Below are positions 50,800 through 61,499 of a stretch of 64,000 nt of DNA, piece after piece. Numbering within the stretch: the stretch's first letter is position 1; the number at the start of each line of letters is the position of its first letter. The position numbers and the translations under genes are program-made. The notes under the pieces were generated by a model. That model had not been told where the DNA came from, ran no database searches, and worked only from the letters and a program-made list of their open reading frames with translations. Source of the stretch: Luzula sylvatica. Lineage: Eukaryota; Streptophyta; Magnoliopsida; Poales; Juncaceae. The stretch covers positions 49,957,052 through 50,021,051 of the forward strand of contig OX326956.1 of NCBI GenBank assembly GCA_946800325.1, in the 5' to 3' direction.

Positions 50800-52300
50800 G
50801 AAGTATTTTGAGGCCAACATGAAAATTAAGTATGTTGCTCCTGTTACACTCCAATATTAACATTTTAGAGAAAATATGATAATTGACTTTTTTTTAAGGC
50901 GTTCGACATCATTTTTGCATTTCTAAGAAATTTTAGAAAAAATATAAATTTGTGTGTGTTAGTCTTCTGTTACGAAGTATAATGAGGACAACATGAAACT
51001 AAAGTATTTTGATCGTGTAACACTTTAATTTTAACATTTTCAAGAAAATATGATAATTGACTTTTTTATTTAAGGTGTTAGACTTCATTTTTTCATTTTT
51101 AAGAAATTTTGGAAAAAATAGAAATTTGTGTGTGTTAGTCTTCTATTACGGAGTATTTTGAGGACAATATGAAAATTAAGTATTTTGCTCATGTTACACT
51201 TCAGTTTTAACATTTGTAAGAAAATTTGATAATTGACATTTTTTAAGGTGTTTGACTTCACTTTTAGCATTTTTAAGAAATTTTTGAAAAAATAGGAATT
51301 GTGTGGGTTAGTCTTATATTAAAAAGTATTTTTTGGACAACACGAAAATTAAGCTTTTTGCTCGTGTTACACTTCAATTTTAATATTTTTAAGAAAATAT
51401 GATAATTGACTTTTTTTGAAGGTGTTAGAATTCATTTTTGCATTTTTATGAAATTTTTGAAATAATAGAAATTTATATGTGTTAGTCTTCTACTACGAAG
51501 AATTTGTAGTACAACATGAAAATTAAGCATTTTACTTGTGTTACACTTAAATTTTAACATTTTTAAGAAAATATGACAATTGACTTTTTTTTAAGGTGTT
51601 ATACTTCACTTTTAGCATTTATAAGATTTTTTTTTAAAAATGGAAATTTGTGTGTGTTAGTCTTCTATTACGAACTATTTTGAGGACAACATGAGAATAA
51701 AGAATTTTGCTCAGGTTACACTTCAATTTTAACATTCGTAAGAAAATGTCATCATAGATTTTTTGAAGGTGTTACAATTTACTTTTATCATTTTTAGAAA
51801 TATTTGAAAAAATAGAAATTTGTGTATGTTATTCTACTATTACGGAGTATTTTGAGGACAACATGAAAATTAAGCATATTGCTCATGTTACACTTGAATT
51901 TTAAATTTTTTAAGAAAATATGATAATTGACTTCTTTTGAAGGTGTTATACTTCACTTTTAGCATTTTTGAGAAATTTGTGAAAAAATAGAAAAATGTGT
52001 GCGTTAGTCTTCTATTACAAAGTATTTTAAGGACAACATGAAAATTAAGTATGCTGCTCCTGTTACACTCCAATATTAACATTTTAAAGAAAATATGATA
52101 ATGGACTTTTTTGGAAGGCGTTAGACTTGATTTTTTCATTTTTAAGAAATTTTAGAAAAAAACAGAAATTTGTGTGTGTTAGTCTTTTATTACGAAGTAT
52201 TATGAGGACAACATCAAACTAAAGTATTTTGATCGTGTACCACTTCAATTTTAACATTTTTAAGAAAATATGATAATTGACTTTTTTTGAAGGTGTTAGA
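50800..52300 (+). repeat. Higher-order repeat zone 3
   Basis: The GAAACTAAAGTATTTTGATC-type variant lies at 50995 and 52215 (1220 bp apart), each preceded by the TGCTCCTGTTACACTCCAAT variant. This is the same order as in zone 2. Confidence 0.65.
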
Positions 52301-54239
52301 CTTCATTTTTGCATTTTTAAGAAATTTTGAAAAAAACAGAAATTTATGTGTTAGTCTTCTATTACGGAGTATTTTGAGTACAACATGAAAATTAAGCATT
52401 TTGCTCATGTTACACATCAATTTTAACATTTCTAAGAAAATAAGATAATTGACTTTTTTTTAAGGTGTTAGACTTCACTTTTATCATTTTTAAGAAATTT
52501 TTGAAAAAATAGAAATTTGTGTCGATTACTCTTATATTACAAAGTATTTTCAGGATAATATGAAAATAAAGCAATTTTCTCTTGTTACACTTCAATTTTA
52601 ACATCTTTTAGAAAATATGATAATTGAATTTTTTTTTAAGGCGTTACACTTCACTTTTAGCATTTTTCCGAATTTTTGAAAAAATAGATATTTGTGTGTG
52701 TTAGTCTTCTATTACGAACTATTTTGAGGACAACATGAAAATAATGCATTCTGCTCTTGTTACACTTCAATTTTCACATTTTTAAGAATATATGATTATT
52801 CACTTTTTTTAAGGTGTTAGAATTCACTTTTATCATTTTTAAGAAAATTTTGAAAAAATAGAAATTTGTGTGTGTTAGTCTTCAATTACGGAGTATTTTG
52901 AGGATAACATGAAAATTAAGTATGCTGCTCCTGTTACACTCCAATATTAACATTTTAAAGAAAATATGATAATTGACTTTTTTTTGAAGGTGTTATACTT
53001 CACTTTTATCAATTTTTAGAAATTTGTGAAAAAATAGAAATTTGTGTGTGTTAATCTTATATTACGAATTATTTTGAGGACAACATGAAAATTAAGTATG
53101 CTGCTCCTATTACACTCCATTATTAACATTTTAAAGAAAATATTATAATTGACTTTTTTTGAAGGCGTTAGACTTCATTTTTGCTTTTTTAAGAAATTTT
53201 AGAAAAAATAGAAATTTTTGTGTGTTAGTTTTTTATTACGAAGTATTATGAAGACAACATGAAACTAAAGTATTTTGATCGTGTACCACTTCAATTTTAA
53301 CATTTTTAAGAAAATATGATAATTGACTTTTTTTTGAAGGTGTTAGACTTCATTTTTGCATTTTTAAGAAATTTTGGAAAAAACAGAAATTTATGTGTGT
53401 TAGTCTTCTATTACGGAGTATTTTGAGGACAACATGAAAATTAATCATTTTGCTCATGTTACACTTCAATTTTAATATTTTTAAGAAAATATGAATATTG
53501 ACTCTTTTTTATGGTGTTGGACTTCATTTTTGCATTTTTAAGAAAATTTTGAAAAAATAGTAATTTGTGGGTGGTAGTCTTCTACTACGAAGAATTTTTA
53601 GTATAACATGAAAATTAAGCATTTTACTCGTGTTACACCTAAATTTTGACATTTTTAAGAAATTATGATAATTGACTTTTTTGAAGGTGTTAGACTTCAC
53701 TTTTAGCATTTTTAGGAATTTTTTACAAAAATAGAAATTTGTGTGTGTTTGTCTTCTATTACGAACTATTTTGAGGACAACATGAAAATAAAGAATTTTT
53801 CTCATGTTACACTTCAATTTTAACATTTGTAAGATAATATCATAATTGATTTTTATAAGGTGTTAGAATTTACTTTTATCATTTTTAAGAAATATTTGAA
53901 AAAATAGAAATTTGTGTGTGTTAGTCTACTATTACGGAGTATTTTGAGGACACCATGAAAATTAAGAATTTTGCTCATGTTACATCTCAATATTAACATT
54001 TTTAAGAAAATATGATAATTGACATTTTTTGAAGGTGTTATACTTCACTTTCAGCATTTTTAAGAAATTTGTGAAAAAATAGAAATTTTTGTGTATTAGT
54101 CTTCTATTACGAAGTATTTTGAGGACAACATGAATTTTATGTATTTTGCACGTGTTACACTCCAATATTAACATTTTAAAGAAAATATGATAATTGATTT
54201 TTTTCAAGGTGTTGGACTTCTTTTTAGCATTTCTAAGAA

Positions 54240-54890
54240 ATTTTAGGAAAAATAGGAATTTGTGTGTGTGTTGGTCTTCTATTACAGAGTTTTTTTTAGG
54301 ACAAATGAAAATTAAGCTTTTTGCTCGTGTTACACTTCAATTTTAAATTTTTTAAGAAATTATGATAATTGAATTTTTTTGATGGTGTTATACTTCACTT
54401 TCTGCATTTATAAGAAATTACTGAAAAAATAGAAATTTGTGTGTGTTAGTCTTCTATTACGATGTATTTTGAGGACAACATGAAAAATTAAGTATGTTGC
54501 TCATGTTACACTTCAATTTTAACATTTTAAAGAAAATACGATAATTGATTTTTTTTAAGGTGTTTGACTTCATTTTTGTGTGTGTGTTGGTCTTTTATTA
54601 CAGAGTATTTTTAGGACAAATGAAAATTAAGCTTTTTGCTCGTGTTACACTTTAATTTTAAAAATTTTAAGAAAATATGATCATTGAATTTTTTTGAAGG
54701 TGTTATACTTCACTTTTTGCATTTATAAGAAATTGTTGAAAAAATAGAAATTTGTGTGTGTTAGTCTTCTATTACGATGTATTTTGAGGACAATAAAAAA
54801 TTAAGTATGTTGCTCATGTTACACTTCAATTTTAACATTTTAAAGAAAATATGATAATTGATTTTTTTTTTAAGGTGTTTGACTTCATTT
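54240..54890 (+). repeat. 315-bp dimer duplicated in tandem
   Basis: A two-monomer unit marked by ATTACAGAG, GGACAAATGAAAATTAAGC and ATTACGATGTATTTTGAGGA occurs twice; the GATGTATTTTGAGG site is at 54461 and 54776, 315 bp apart. One monomer of the pair is shortened. Confidence 0.8.
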
Positions 54891-56070
54891 TTGCACTTTT
54901 AAGAAATTTTTGATTAAATTGAAATTTGTGTGTGTTAGTCTTCTATTACTAAGTATTATGAGGACAACATGAAAATTAAGTATTTTGCTCGTGTTACACT
55001 TCAATTTTAATATGTTTTAGAAATGTGATTGTTGCCTTTTTTATGGTGTTAGACTTCACTTTTAGCATTTTTAAGAATTTTTTGAAAAAATAGAAATTTG
55101 TTTGTTAACGTCTTCTTTTACGAAGTATTATGAGAACAACATGAAAATTAAAAAAATTTCTTGTGTTACACTTCAATTTTAGCATTTTTAAGAAAATATG
55201 ATAATTGACTTTTTTTTAAGGTGTTAGACTTCATTTTTGCATTTTTAAGAAGTTTTTGAAAAAATAGAAATTTGTGTGTGTTAGTCATCTATTACGGAGT
55301 ATTTTGAGGACAACATGAAAATTATGCATTTTCTCATGTTACACCTCAATTTTAACATTTTTCAGAAATATGAAAATTGACTTTTATTGAAGGTGTGAAA
55401 CTTCAGTTTTATCATTTTTAAGAATTTTTTGAAAAAATAGAAATGTGTGTGTATTGGTCTTCTATTACGAAGTATTTTGAGGCAACATGAAAATAAAGCA
55501 TTTTGATCGTGTTACACTTCAATTTTAAGATTTTTGAGAAAATATGTTAATTCACTTTTTTTTTAAGGTATTAGACTTAATTTTTACATTTTGAAGATTT
55601 TTTTGAAAAAATAGAAATTTGTGTGTGTTAGTCGTTTATTACGGAGTATTTTGAGGACAACATGAAAATAAAACAGTTTGCTCGTGTAACACTTCAATTT
55701 CATCATTTTGAAGGAAATATGATAATTGACTTTTTTTGAAGGTGTTAGACTTCACTTTTAGCATTTTTAAGCAATTTTTGAAAAAATAGATATTGGTGTG
55801 TGTTACTCTTATATAACGAATTATCTTAAGGACAACATGAAAATTAAGTATTTTGCTCGTGTTACACTTCACTTTTAACATTGTTAAGAAAATATGATAA
55901 TTGATTTTTTTAAGGTGTTAGACTTTACTAACGCATTTAAGAAATGTTTGGAAAAATAGAAATGTGTGTGTTTTAGTCTTCTTTTACGAAATATTTTGAG
56001 AACAACATGAAAATTAAGCATTTTGCTCGTGTTACAGTTCAGTTTTAATATTTTTACGAAAATATGATAA

Positions 56071-56200
56071 TTGACTTTTTTGTAATGTGTTAGACTTCAT
56101 TTTTGAATTTTTATGAAATTTTTGATAAAAATAATTGACTTTTTTGTAATGTGTTAGACTTCATTTTTGAATTTTTATGAAATTTTTGATAAAAATAAAA
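56071..56200 (+). repeat. 63-bp tandem duplication near the array end
   Basis: TTGACTTTTTTGTAATGTGT through TTTGATAAAAATAA begins at 56071 and again at 56134, practically identical, about 200 bp before the array stops. Confidence 0.8.
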
Positions 56201-56408
56201 ATGTGTGCGTGTTTGTCTTCTATTACGAAGTATTTTGAGGACAACATGAGAATAAAACATTTTGCTCGTGTTACACTTTAATTTTAATATTTTTAAGAAA
56301 ATATGATAATTGACTTTTTTTAAGGTGTTAGACTCCATTTTTGTATTTTTAAGAATTTTTTGAAAAAATAGAAATTTGTGTGTGTTAGTATTCTTTTACG
56401 AAGTATTG

Positions 56409-56954
56409 TTCAAGCATTTTCCCCAAATATCAAGAATGATTTTGAAATGCAGATCTTTCCGATGTTAGGATTTGTATAGTTGGAGATCGATCATGTCAAT
56501 CTGATATACTAGAAACCTGTTGTCAGTGCAATTGTTGGTTTAGTCGTAGATGACACATAATTAGAACGACGATATTTCCACGACTTGAATCTCCTTATTT
56601 GTATCCATCCGATCCTCACAATATATTGTTTTATGAATTTTTATTTTAATAAACCTAACATTTATGTAACGAAATTTTACATAAACAAAAAAGTCCAACA
56701 AAATACGTCTAGAATTTTTCGCGCGCATCATGCTTGTTATATTTATTATTTAACATGTCTCTCAATTGTACGGATTATAAAAAATGTCAATTGGAAAAAT
56801 CAACTCAAATGGATTGGAGAATCACATTGATTAAAAAGTATAGTTTATGTGACAATTGACCGATAATGTCATCGATAATGACATCACGGATATTTTCTGA
56901 ATCACGGGAACATGATATAATTTCTCCAACATATATATATATATATATATATAT
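56409..56954. other. Unassigned flank right of the satellite, ending in an (AT)n microsatellite
   Basis: About 520 bp of single-copy-looking AT-rich DNA without a recognisable gene, ending in roughly 13 AT units (about 56930-56954). The following LTR starts directly in that AT run. Confidence 0.5.
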
Positions 56955-57134
56955 TGATGAACGGGTTTTTGGTGTGTAAAATTATCGTTGCATTCGAAAA
57001 TCCGATTCAATCAACAAGTTGGAAAATATAGTTGTATAGTGAAAAATATGCAAGTTCGTTCCACGAGGAGTGAGTGCGTCAAAGATTTAATCAAAACTAG
57101 ATAAGAAATAACAAAGAAGAATCAAAGAAGGTAG

Positions 57135-57472
57135 TCCATTACAACGGAAATAGAGTCCGTTACAACGGACATTAGGGTAATTGTTAACGCATGAATTGAT
57201 ATGAAGGTCCGTTACAACGGAGTAAGTTCCGTTACAACGGAAAGAGGTAGTCCGTTATAACGGATAGAAGTAGCGTTATAACTGATTGGTTGATCCGTTA
57301 CAACGAACTAGTATGTCCGTTACAACGCACTAGTATGAATGATATTTAATGCTTTTCCTCATTGGTCCGTTACAACGGAATTAAGGTGCGTTACAACGGA
57401 GTACCAACAGACTGAAAGTCAGGTACAAACCGAAAGGTCCGTTGTAACGCAATTTATGTCCGTTATAACGGA
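57135..57472. repeat. Twelve copies of the palindromic motif TCCGTTACAACGGA in the LTR
   Basis: Copies (exact or with one to four changes) start at about 57135, 57156, 57208, 57228, 57251, 57272, 57294, 57316, 57366, 57387, 57438 and 57459. The core is CCGTT-NN-AACGG with NN mostly AC or AT. Spacing is irregular (20-52 bp). Each half contains AACGG, a Myb-type recognition core. Confidence 0.88.
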
Positions 57473-57776
57473 ATAGTTTCTGGAACTGAGTTTGAGTATT
57501 TGATTTGAGGATTGAATTAAAGGTTCGTTTTGAGATTGAATTAAGGGAGATTTAAACTAAGTTCAAAGCAGTAATTAAGAACAAAAAGATCAAGTAAAAG
57601 AGCAAGTTAAGAACAAAGATTCGATTCAAACTAGAAATTCTCTTTTACACAACTTAATCCAGAAAGCAAACAAGAATTACAATATTAGAAAGAGTACACC
57701 TAGAATGAAGAAAGTAGTTCAATGTGTCTTCCTTAGTCTTCTATGCCTCCGCTTGATTGACCACCGATTGGGCAAT

Positions 57777-58030
57777 CCTCCGAGTCACGGCAAGCTTGCT
57801 TCGTTGGTCACCGAAGGGAAGAAATCTCGAGTCACGGGCTAAGTCGATGAAGGCTCACCAAAAGGAAAAACTCCGAGTCATGGTTGACACCTTCTTCAAG
57901 CTCCAAAAGAGAAAACCTCCGAGTCACGGTCTTAACACAACTTCACAAGTCCCGAAAGGAGAAAATCCCCGAGTCACGGTTAGTCTCGAGAAAGGTCGAT
58001 TCGCCGAAAGGAAGGATGTCCAAGTCACGG
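57777..58030. repeat. Six GAGTCACGG repeats at 46-51 bp spacing
   Basis: TCCGAGTCACGG-type cores start at 57781, 57828, 57875, 57921, 57971 and 58022, with purine-rich CGAAAGGA-like sequence just before most of them. This is a degenerate tandem repeat within the LTR; the open frame 57757-58065 over it is not a gene. Confidence 0.8.
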
Positions 58031-58100
58031 TCAAATCTCCCGAGCGGGTGAATGAGTTGTTGTAGGGTTCTTGAAGGTTCTTGGTGGATCTTGAAGTGTT

Positions 58101-58101
<1 letters not shown>

Positions 58102-58178
<77 letters not shown>
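58102..58178. repeat. (GA)n microsatellite
   Basis: About 77 bp of nearly perfect GA dinucleotide repeat with one GG interruption at 58171-58172. Confidence 0.97.
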
Positions 58179-58634
58179 TAAAAAAAAGCGTAAAAATGTC
58201 CATAGGCATTGGGGTCTTATTTATAGTGTCATTGGGGCTTTCCCATTGGCCTAGAGATGGTTGAGAGGATTGAGGGTAGTTGGGGGTGGTAGGTGAGGTA
58301 GGTGGGGCTGTAGAGTGGCAATTGTGTGAGTGGTTTTCGAGTAGAGTTTAGTGCAATCTCTTATGTTGATGATTATTTGCCTTCTCCTTCACACGTGTAC
58401 CGAATTGGTCGGTATGATATATCGATTTTAATGGCGCGAGGAGACGAAGGCAACTACACTCTTGGATTGCCGAGAATTTCCCCCTAAAACCTGTAATTAA
58501 GCAATAAAACACGCTTAGTGAAGAAATATTCTTGTTATCTCAAATATGAACAATTGTATATATAAAGTTGTGATTCAAAAGGGCTAAAATCCCAAAATTA
58601 GATATAAAAAAGGTTCTTTATTTTCCTCTTATCA

Positions 58635-58655
58635 AATACCCCCATACTTAAACCC
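58635..58655 (-). promoter_or_regulatory. Polypurine tract of the Gypsy-like element
   Basis: On the minus strand the sequence reads GGGTTTAAGTATGGGGGTATT directly before the LTR start. The polypurine tract primes plus-strand DNA synthesis in LTR retrotransposons; its position fixes the LTR as the 3' copy. Confidence 0.6.
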
Positions 58656-61499
58656 TTGATCGTCCTCGATCATGATGAGCATAAAATCAAGCACAAAGAA
58701 AAATGCATGTATAGGTTTTATTGAAATTGTATTCATCGATCTCAAAACTCCATTCTCACAAGAAAAGTTCTTCACTCTCATTTTATCATATTCACAATTG
58801 TTGAAAGAAATATGTTTGAGTTCTATTCACAAATTCAAGAGTTTAATAGAGCAAATGATCTCAACCGGAAAAGATGATTAAACACCATCATTCAATTCTT
58901 TTCACTCCACAATTCACAAGGATTATCATGAAAAAGCATTAATGAAAATCATTTTTTCCGTTTTGCAAAAATCGTTTCTTAAATGTAATTTGTCACTTTT
59001 AAACCGTTCGGTACGTTAGTACTTGGTTCATCTTCGATTTCTACTAAATTTTCCCAACTTGCGCTCGATTTTTGAACTCCTTTTCTATTTCTTTTCTTCT
59101 TTTCTTTTTATTTCTTTTCTTTTATTCGTTGTTGCTTTCGATGGTCCCCATGTGTGTCCTTTGGGATAACAAGTGGTCATGACTCACACCACTCATTACT
59201 TAATTAAACCCCATGGATCCGCGCAATCTTTAGCCAACAAGTGGTCATGACTCACACCACTCATTACTTAATCAATCGCACGGACTCGACAATCAAAAGC
59301 GCTTTAATCCGTGATTGTAGAAAACTTTTTCGCATCGACTCTTGATCATGACTCACACCATATATGTCATGATATGGTGATGCATGATATGTATGTGGCT
59401 ATACGTCGTACACATAAAGCGTCTAATTCACCGTCAATAAAATCCAAGGAAATCACACGAGTTTGAATGTAATGTGATTACATGAGACTAACACTTGTGA
59501 ATGTATAATGGTTATACATATATATACATAATGGTTATGTATATTTAAACCAATCGGGATTTTTATTGATCGTGGTGAAGTTTATCCTTGAATACTTTGT
59601 GAAAGAATTCAGGATTTATGGTCCATATCTTATATGCAACCATTCATTAGTGCCGCTGTCTCAAGGGCGTATCCCCAAATCATTTTTGGGAGATCCGTTT
59701 GACTTATCATTTATCGAACCATGTATAACATGCGTTCATTTCCTCTTTTCGAATACATCTCAATGTTCCGAAATGAAGATAATCGTGAAACGATTCCACA
59801 ATCATCAATGATCATCAATATTTATAACTCAAATATCGCCTCTTCGATCCTATCGAAGTGCGTAGCTCAAATACTCGCCTCCTCGATCCTATCAAAGCGC
59901 TTTGATTTTCTTGCTAAATCGACTTTGTATTTTGTTTTTGAAACTCTTTGAACCTTTCAAAAGTTTCCGCTTCGGCACGCATTAAACAGATATTACCGTA
60001 TCTACTTTAACCGACCGTAAACGTAACAAAATACCGATAGCCTCCTCTTGCCTCGGAATTTATCGGATCTTTCTCCAACCTTTGGAGAATGACGCCGTTT
60101 GTCGTCTTTCCTCATAAATAAGTATCGCATTAATCAATCGAATCTAATTCGAATGATTCTAGCAATCCATCATATGGAATCTAGATACGCGTATCTCGTT
60201 TATATGGTCAAGACGACAACGCCAAAAGAAGCAATCAACTTCCAGGTTTAATCCTCATCGGATTTCGCCGTTCTTTGAGTCATTAGTTTGGACATCTCCT
60301 TGTCCGAACTTTCTGTTTGGAAAACATTTTCCCAAACTACCCTTAGACATTTATTTCTTTCGATCCCGCCCTTGAATTACAAGGACATCCACGCATCTCA
60401 ATGCTCTGGATTCCCCGGATGCTACAAGCATCTCCTTTTCAAATTTACATCGCATCTCATGTAACTTCGGGATCGACTTATCTATCGAATGCATATGATA
60501 TTCGGTCACGAAGATCAAATCTCGTACCATCAACACACGAGTGTTAATCTAAGACCCATAAGGCGTCTCAAAATTTACCTACTCTTTGAGCCGATTGAAC
60601 CATTCAACGCGCTCTAGCTCTTGAAACTATTTCATGAGTGTTGCGTTTTACTTTCGTATGCATCCGAATTCTCAAAATAATTTTGAGAAATTTGCGTCTA
60701 TACATGCCTCCATAAGGCACGTAATATCGTTTGATTCCTTCTTAAAGTTTATGGAACCCGGCTTTCTCTAAAGCCAAAGCCTCGAGCCCTGAATCTACCA
60801 TTTTCATGTCCAACACGTTCCTATAAGTCTAAGAACTATTCTTTGACTATCAAAGATTAATTTCGGAAATTCCGGCCCAAAATCCATCTATCATATCGAT
60901 CTCATCGATATATTTGGTGTTGCTAGAAAACATAATTCTAAACGGATGATGAAGATTAAACTCCTAACCGTGCGTACTTAACCTATATGCTTATATGATG
61001 ATTATATGAAAGTGTCATTTTATCGAATCGGTAACCCTCATACCGATACGGGACTCCTAGTCCATAACACTCAAGATCCATATTTCGCAATCCTCCCACA
61101 AGTGACTATGGCCGACAAATGGGATCTCTCTATTTAGGTAGGATTAATATCCAATCGTATCCAATACGACTCTTGAACCTTTATAGAATTTCGGTGATGG
61201 ATCATATCACATACAATCCCAGTTCCGTGTGTGCATTCTATCTATGCCTTGAACTCTAATCGGATTAGCTTTGGACGGTTAAGTCACAACCATATCCATC
61301 GTATCGTTCAATTGAACTACTCACGTGCCCGACTATGGCCTGAAACCACGTGAGTCCCCAATTAACGCTTACCACCCGCATCAATACATACAATAATACG
61401 TGCCCGACTATGGCCTGAAACCACGCATTATGTCATACCAATATCGATGGTTGTGGACATGGAAGGCATTTCCACGACTTAATTATTATAAGGGATCAT
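58656..61499 (-). mobile_element. Non-coding internal region of the Gypsy-like element
   Basis: About 2.8 kb with moderate GC and no open frame longer than about 80 codons. It includes two copies of a 37-bp unit (AACAAGTGGTCATGACTCAC... at 59168-59204 and 59236-59272), a third partial copy (about 59348), a near-repeat of CTCGATCCTATCRAAG at about 59840 and 59885, and two copies of ACGTGCCCGACTATGGCCTG... at 61323-61350 and 61398-61425. A long non-coding stretch before the 3' LTR fits Athila/Tat-type or large non-autonomous (LARD-like) elements. The right boundary is uncertain. Confidence 0.45.

Larger units (their letters stand above)
29541..56408 (+). repeat. Main satellite array, subfamily B (core)
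   Basis: About 155 tandem monomers with spacing mostly 171-177 bp (for example 173, 175, 174, 177 and 173 bp between successive AGTCTTC-type sites at 30321-31193). Diagnostic units differ from subfamily A: GTGTGTGTTAGTCTTCTATTACGAAG, GAGGACAACATGAAAATAAAG, GCTCGTGTTACACTTCAATT and AGAAAATATGATAATTGACTT. The many 60-177 codon minus-strand open frames here are translations of the monomer, not independent genes. The right end at about 56408 is abrupt, with no decayed monomers beyond it. No inserted element was seen in 27 kb. A centromeric or pericentromeric role is plausible but unproven. Confidence 0.93.
56955..58634 (-). mobile_element. LTR (3' LTR) of a minus-strand Gypsy-like element
   Basis: 1680 bp with TGATGAACGG at one end and CTCTTATCA at the other, i.e. 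TGAT...ATCA. Immediately beyond the right end, on the minus strand, is a polypurine tract (AAGTATGGGGGTATT) preceded by GATCGAGGACGATCAAGGGT. This is the arrangement seen just before the 3' LTR in plant Ty3/Gypsy elements of the Athila/Tat type. The LTR contains a palindrome array (57135-57472), a 47-51 bp repeat array (57777-58030) and a GA run. The assignment is from memory of such 3' ends; no pol is present in the window. Confidence 0.65.

Noticed and set aside
57135..57472. CRISPR-like look of repeated palindromes with variable spacers
   Set aside because: The units are 14 bp, spacing is irregular, there are no cas genes, and the context is a plant LTR.
57757..58065. 102-codon frame in the LTR
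   Set aside because: It overlaps the GAGTCACGG repeat array and has no domain.
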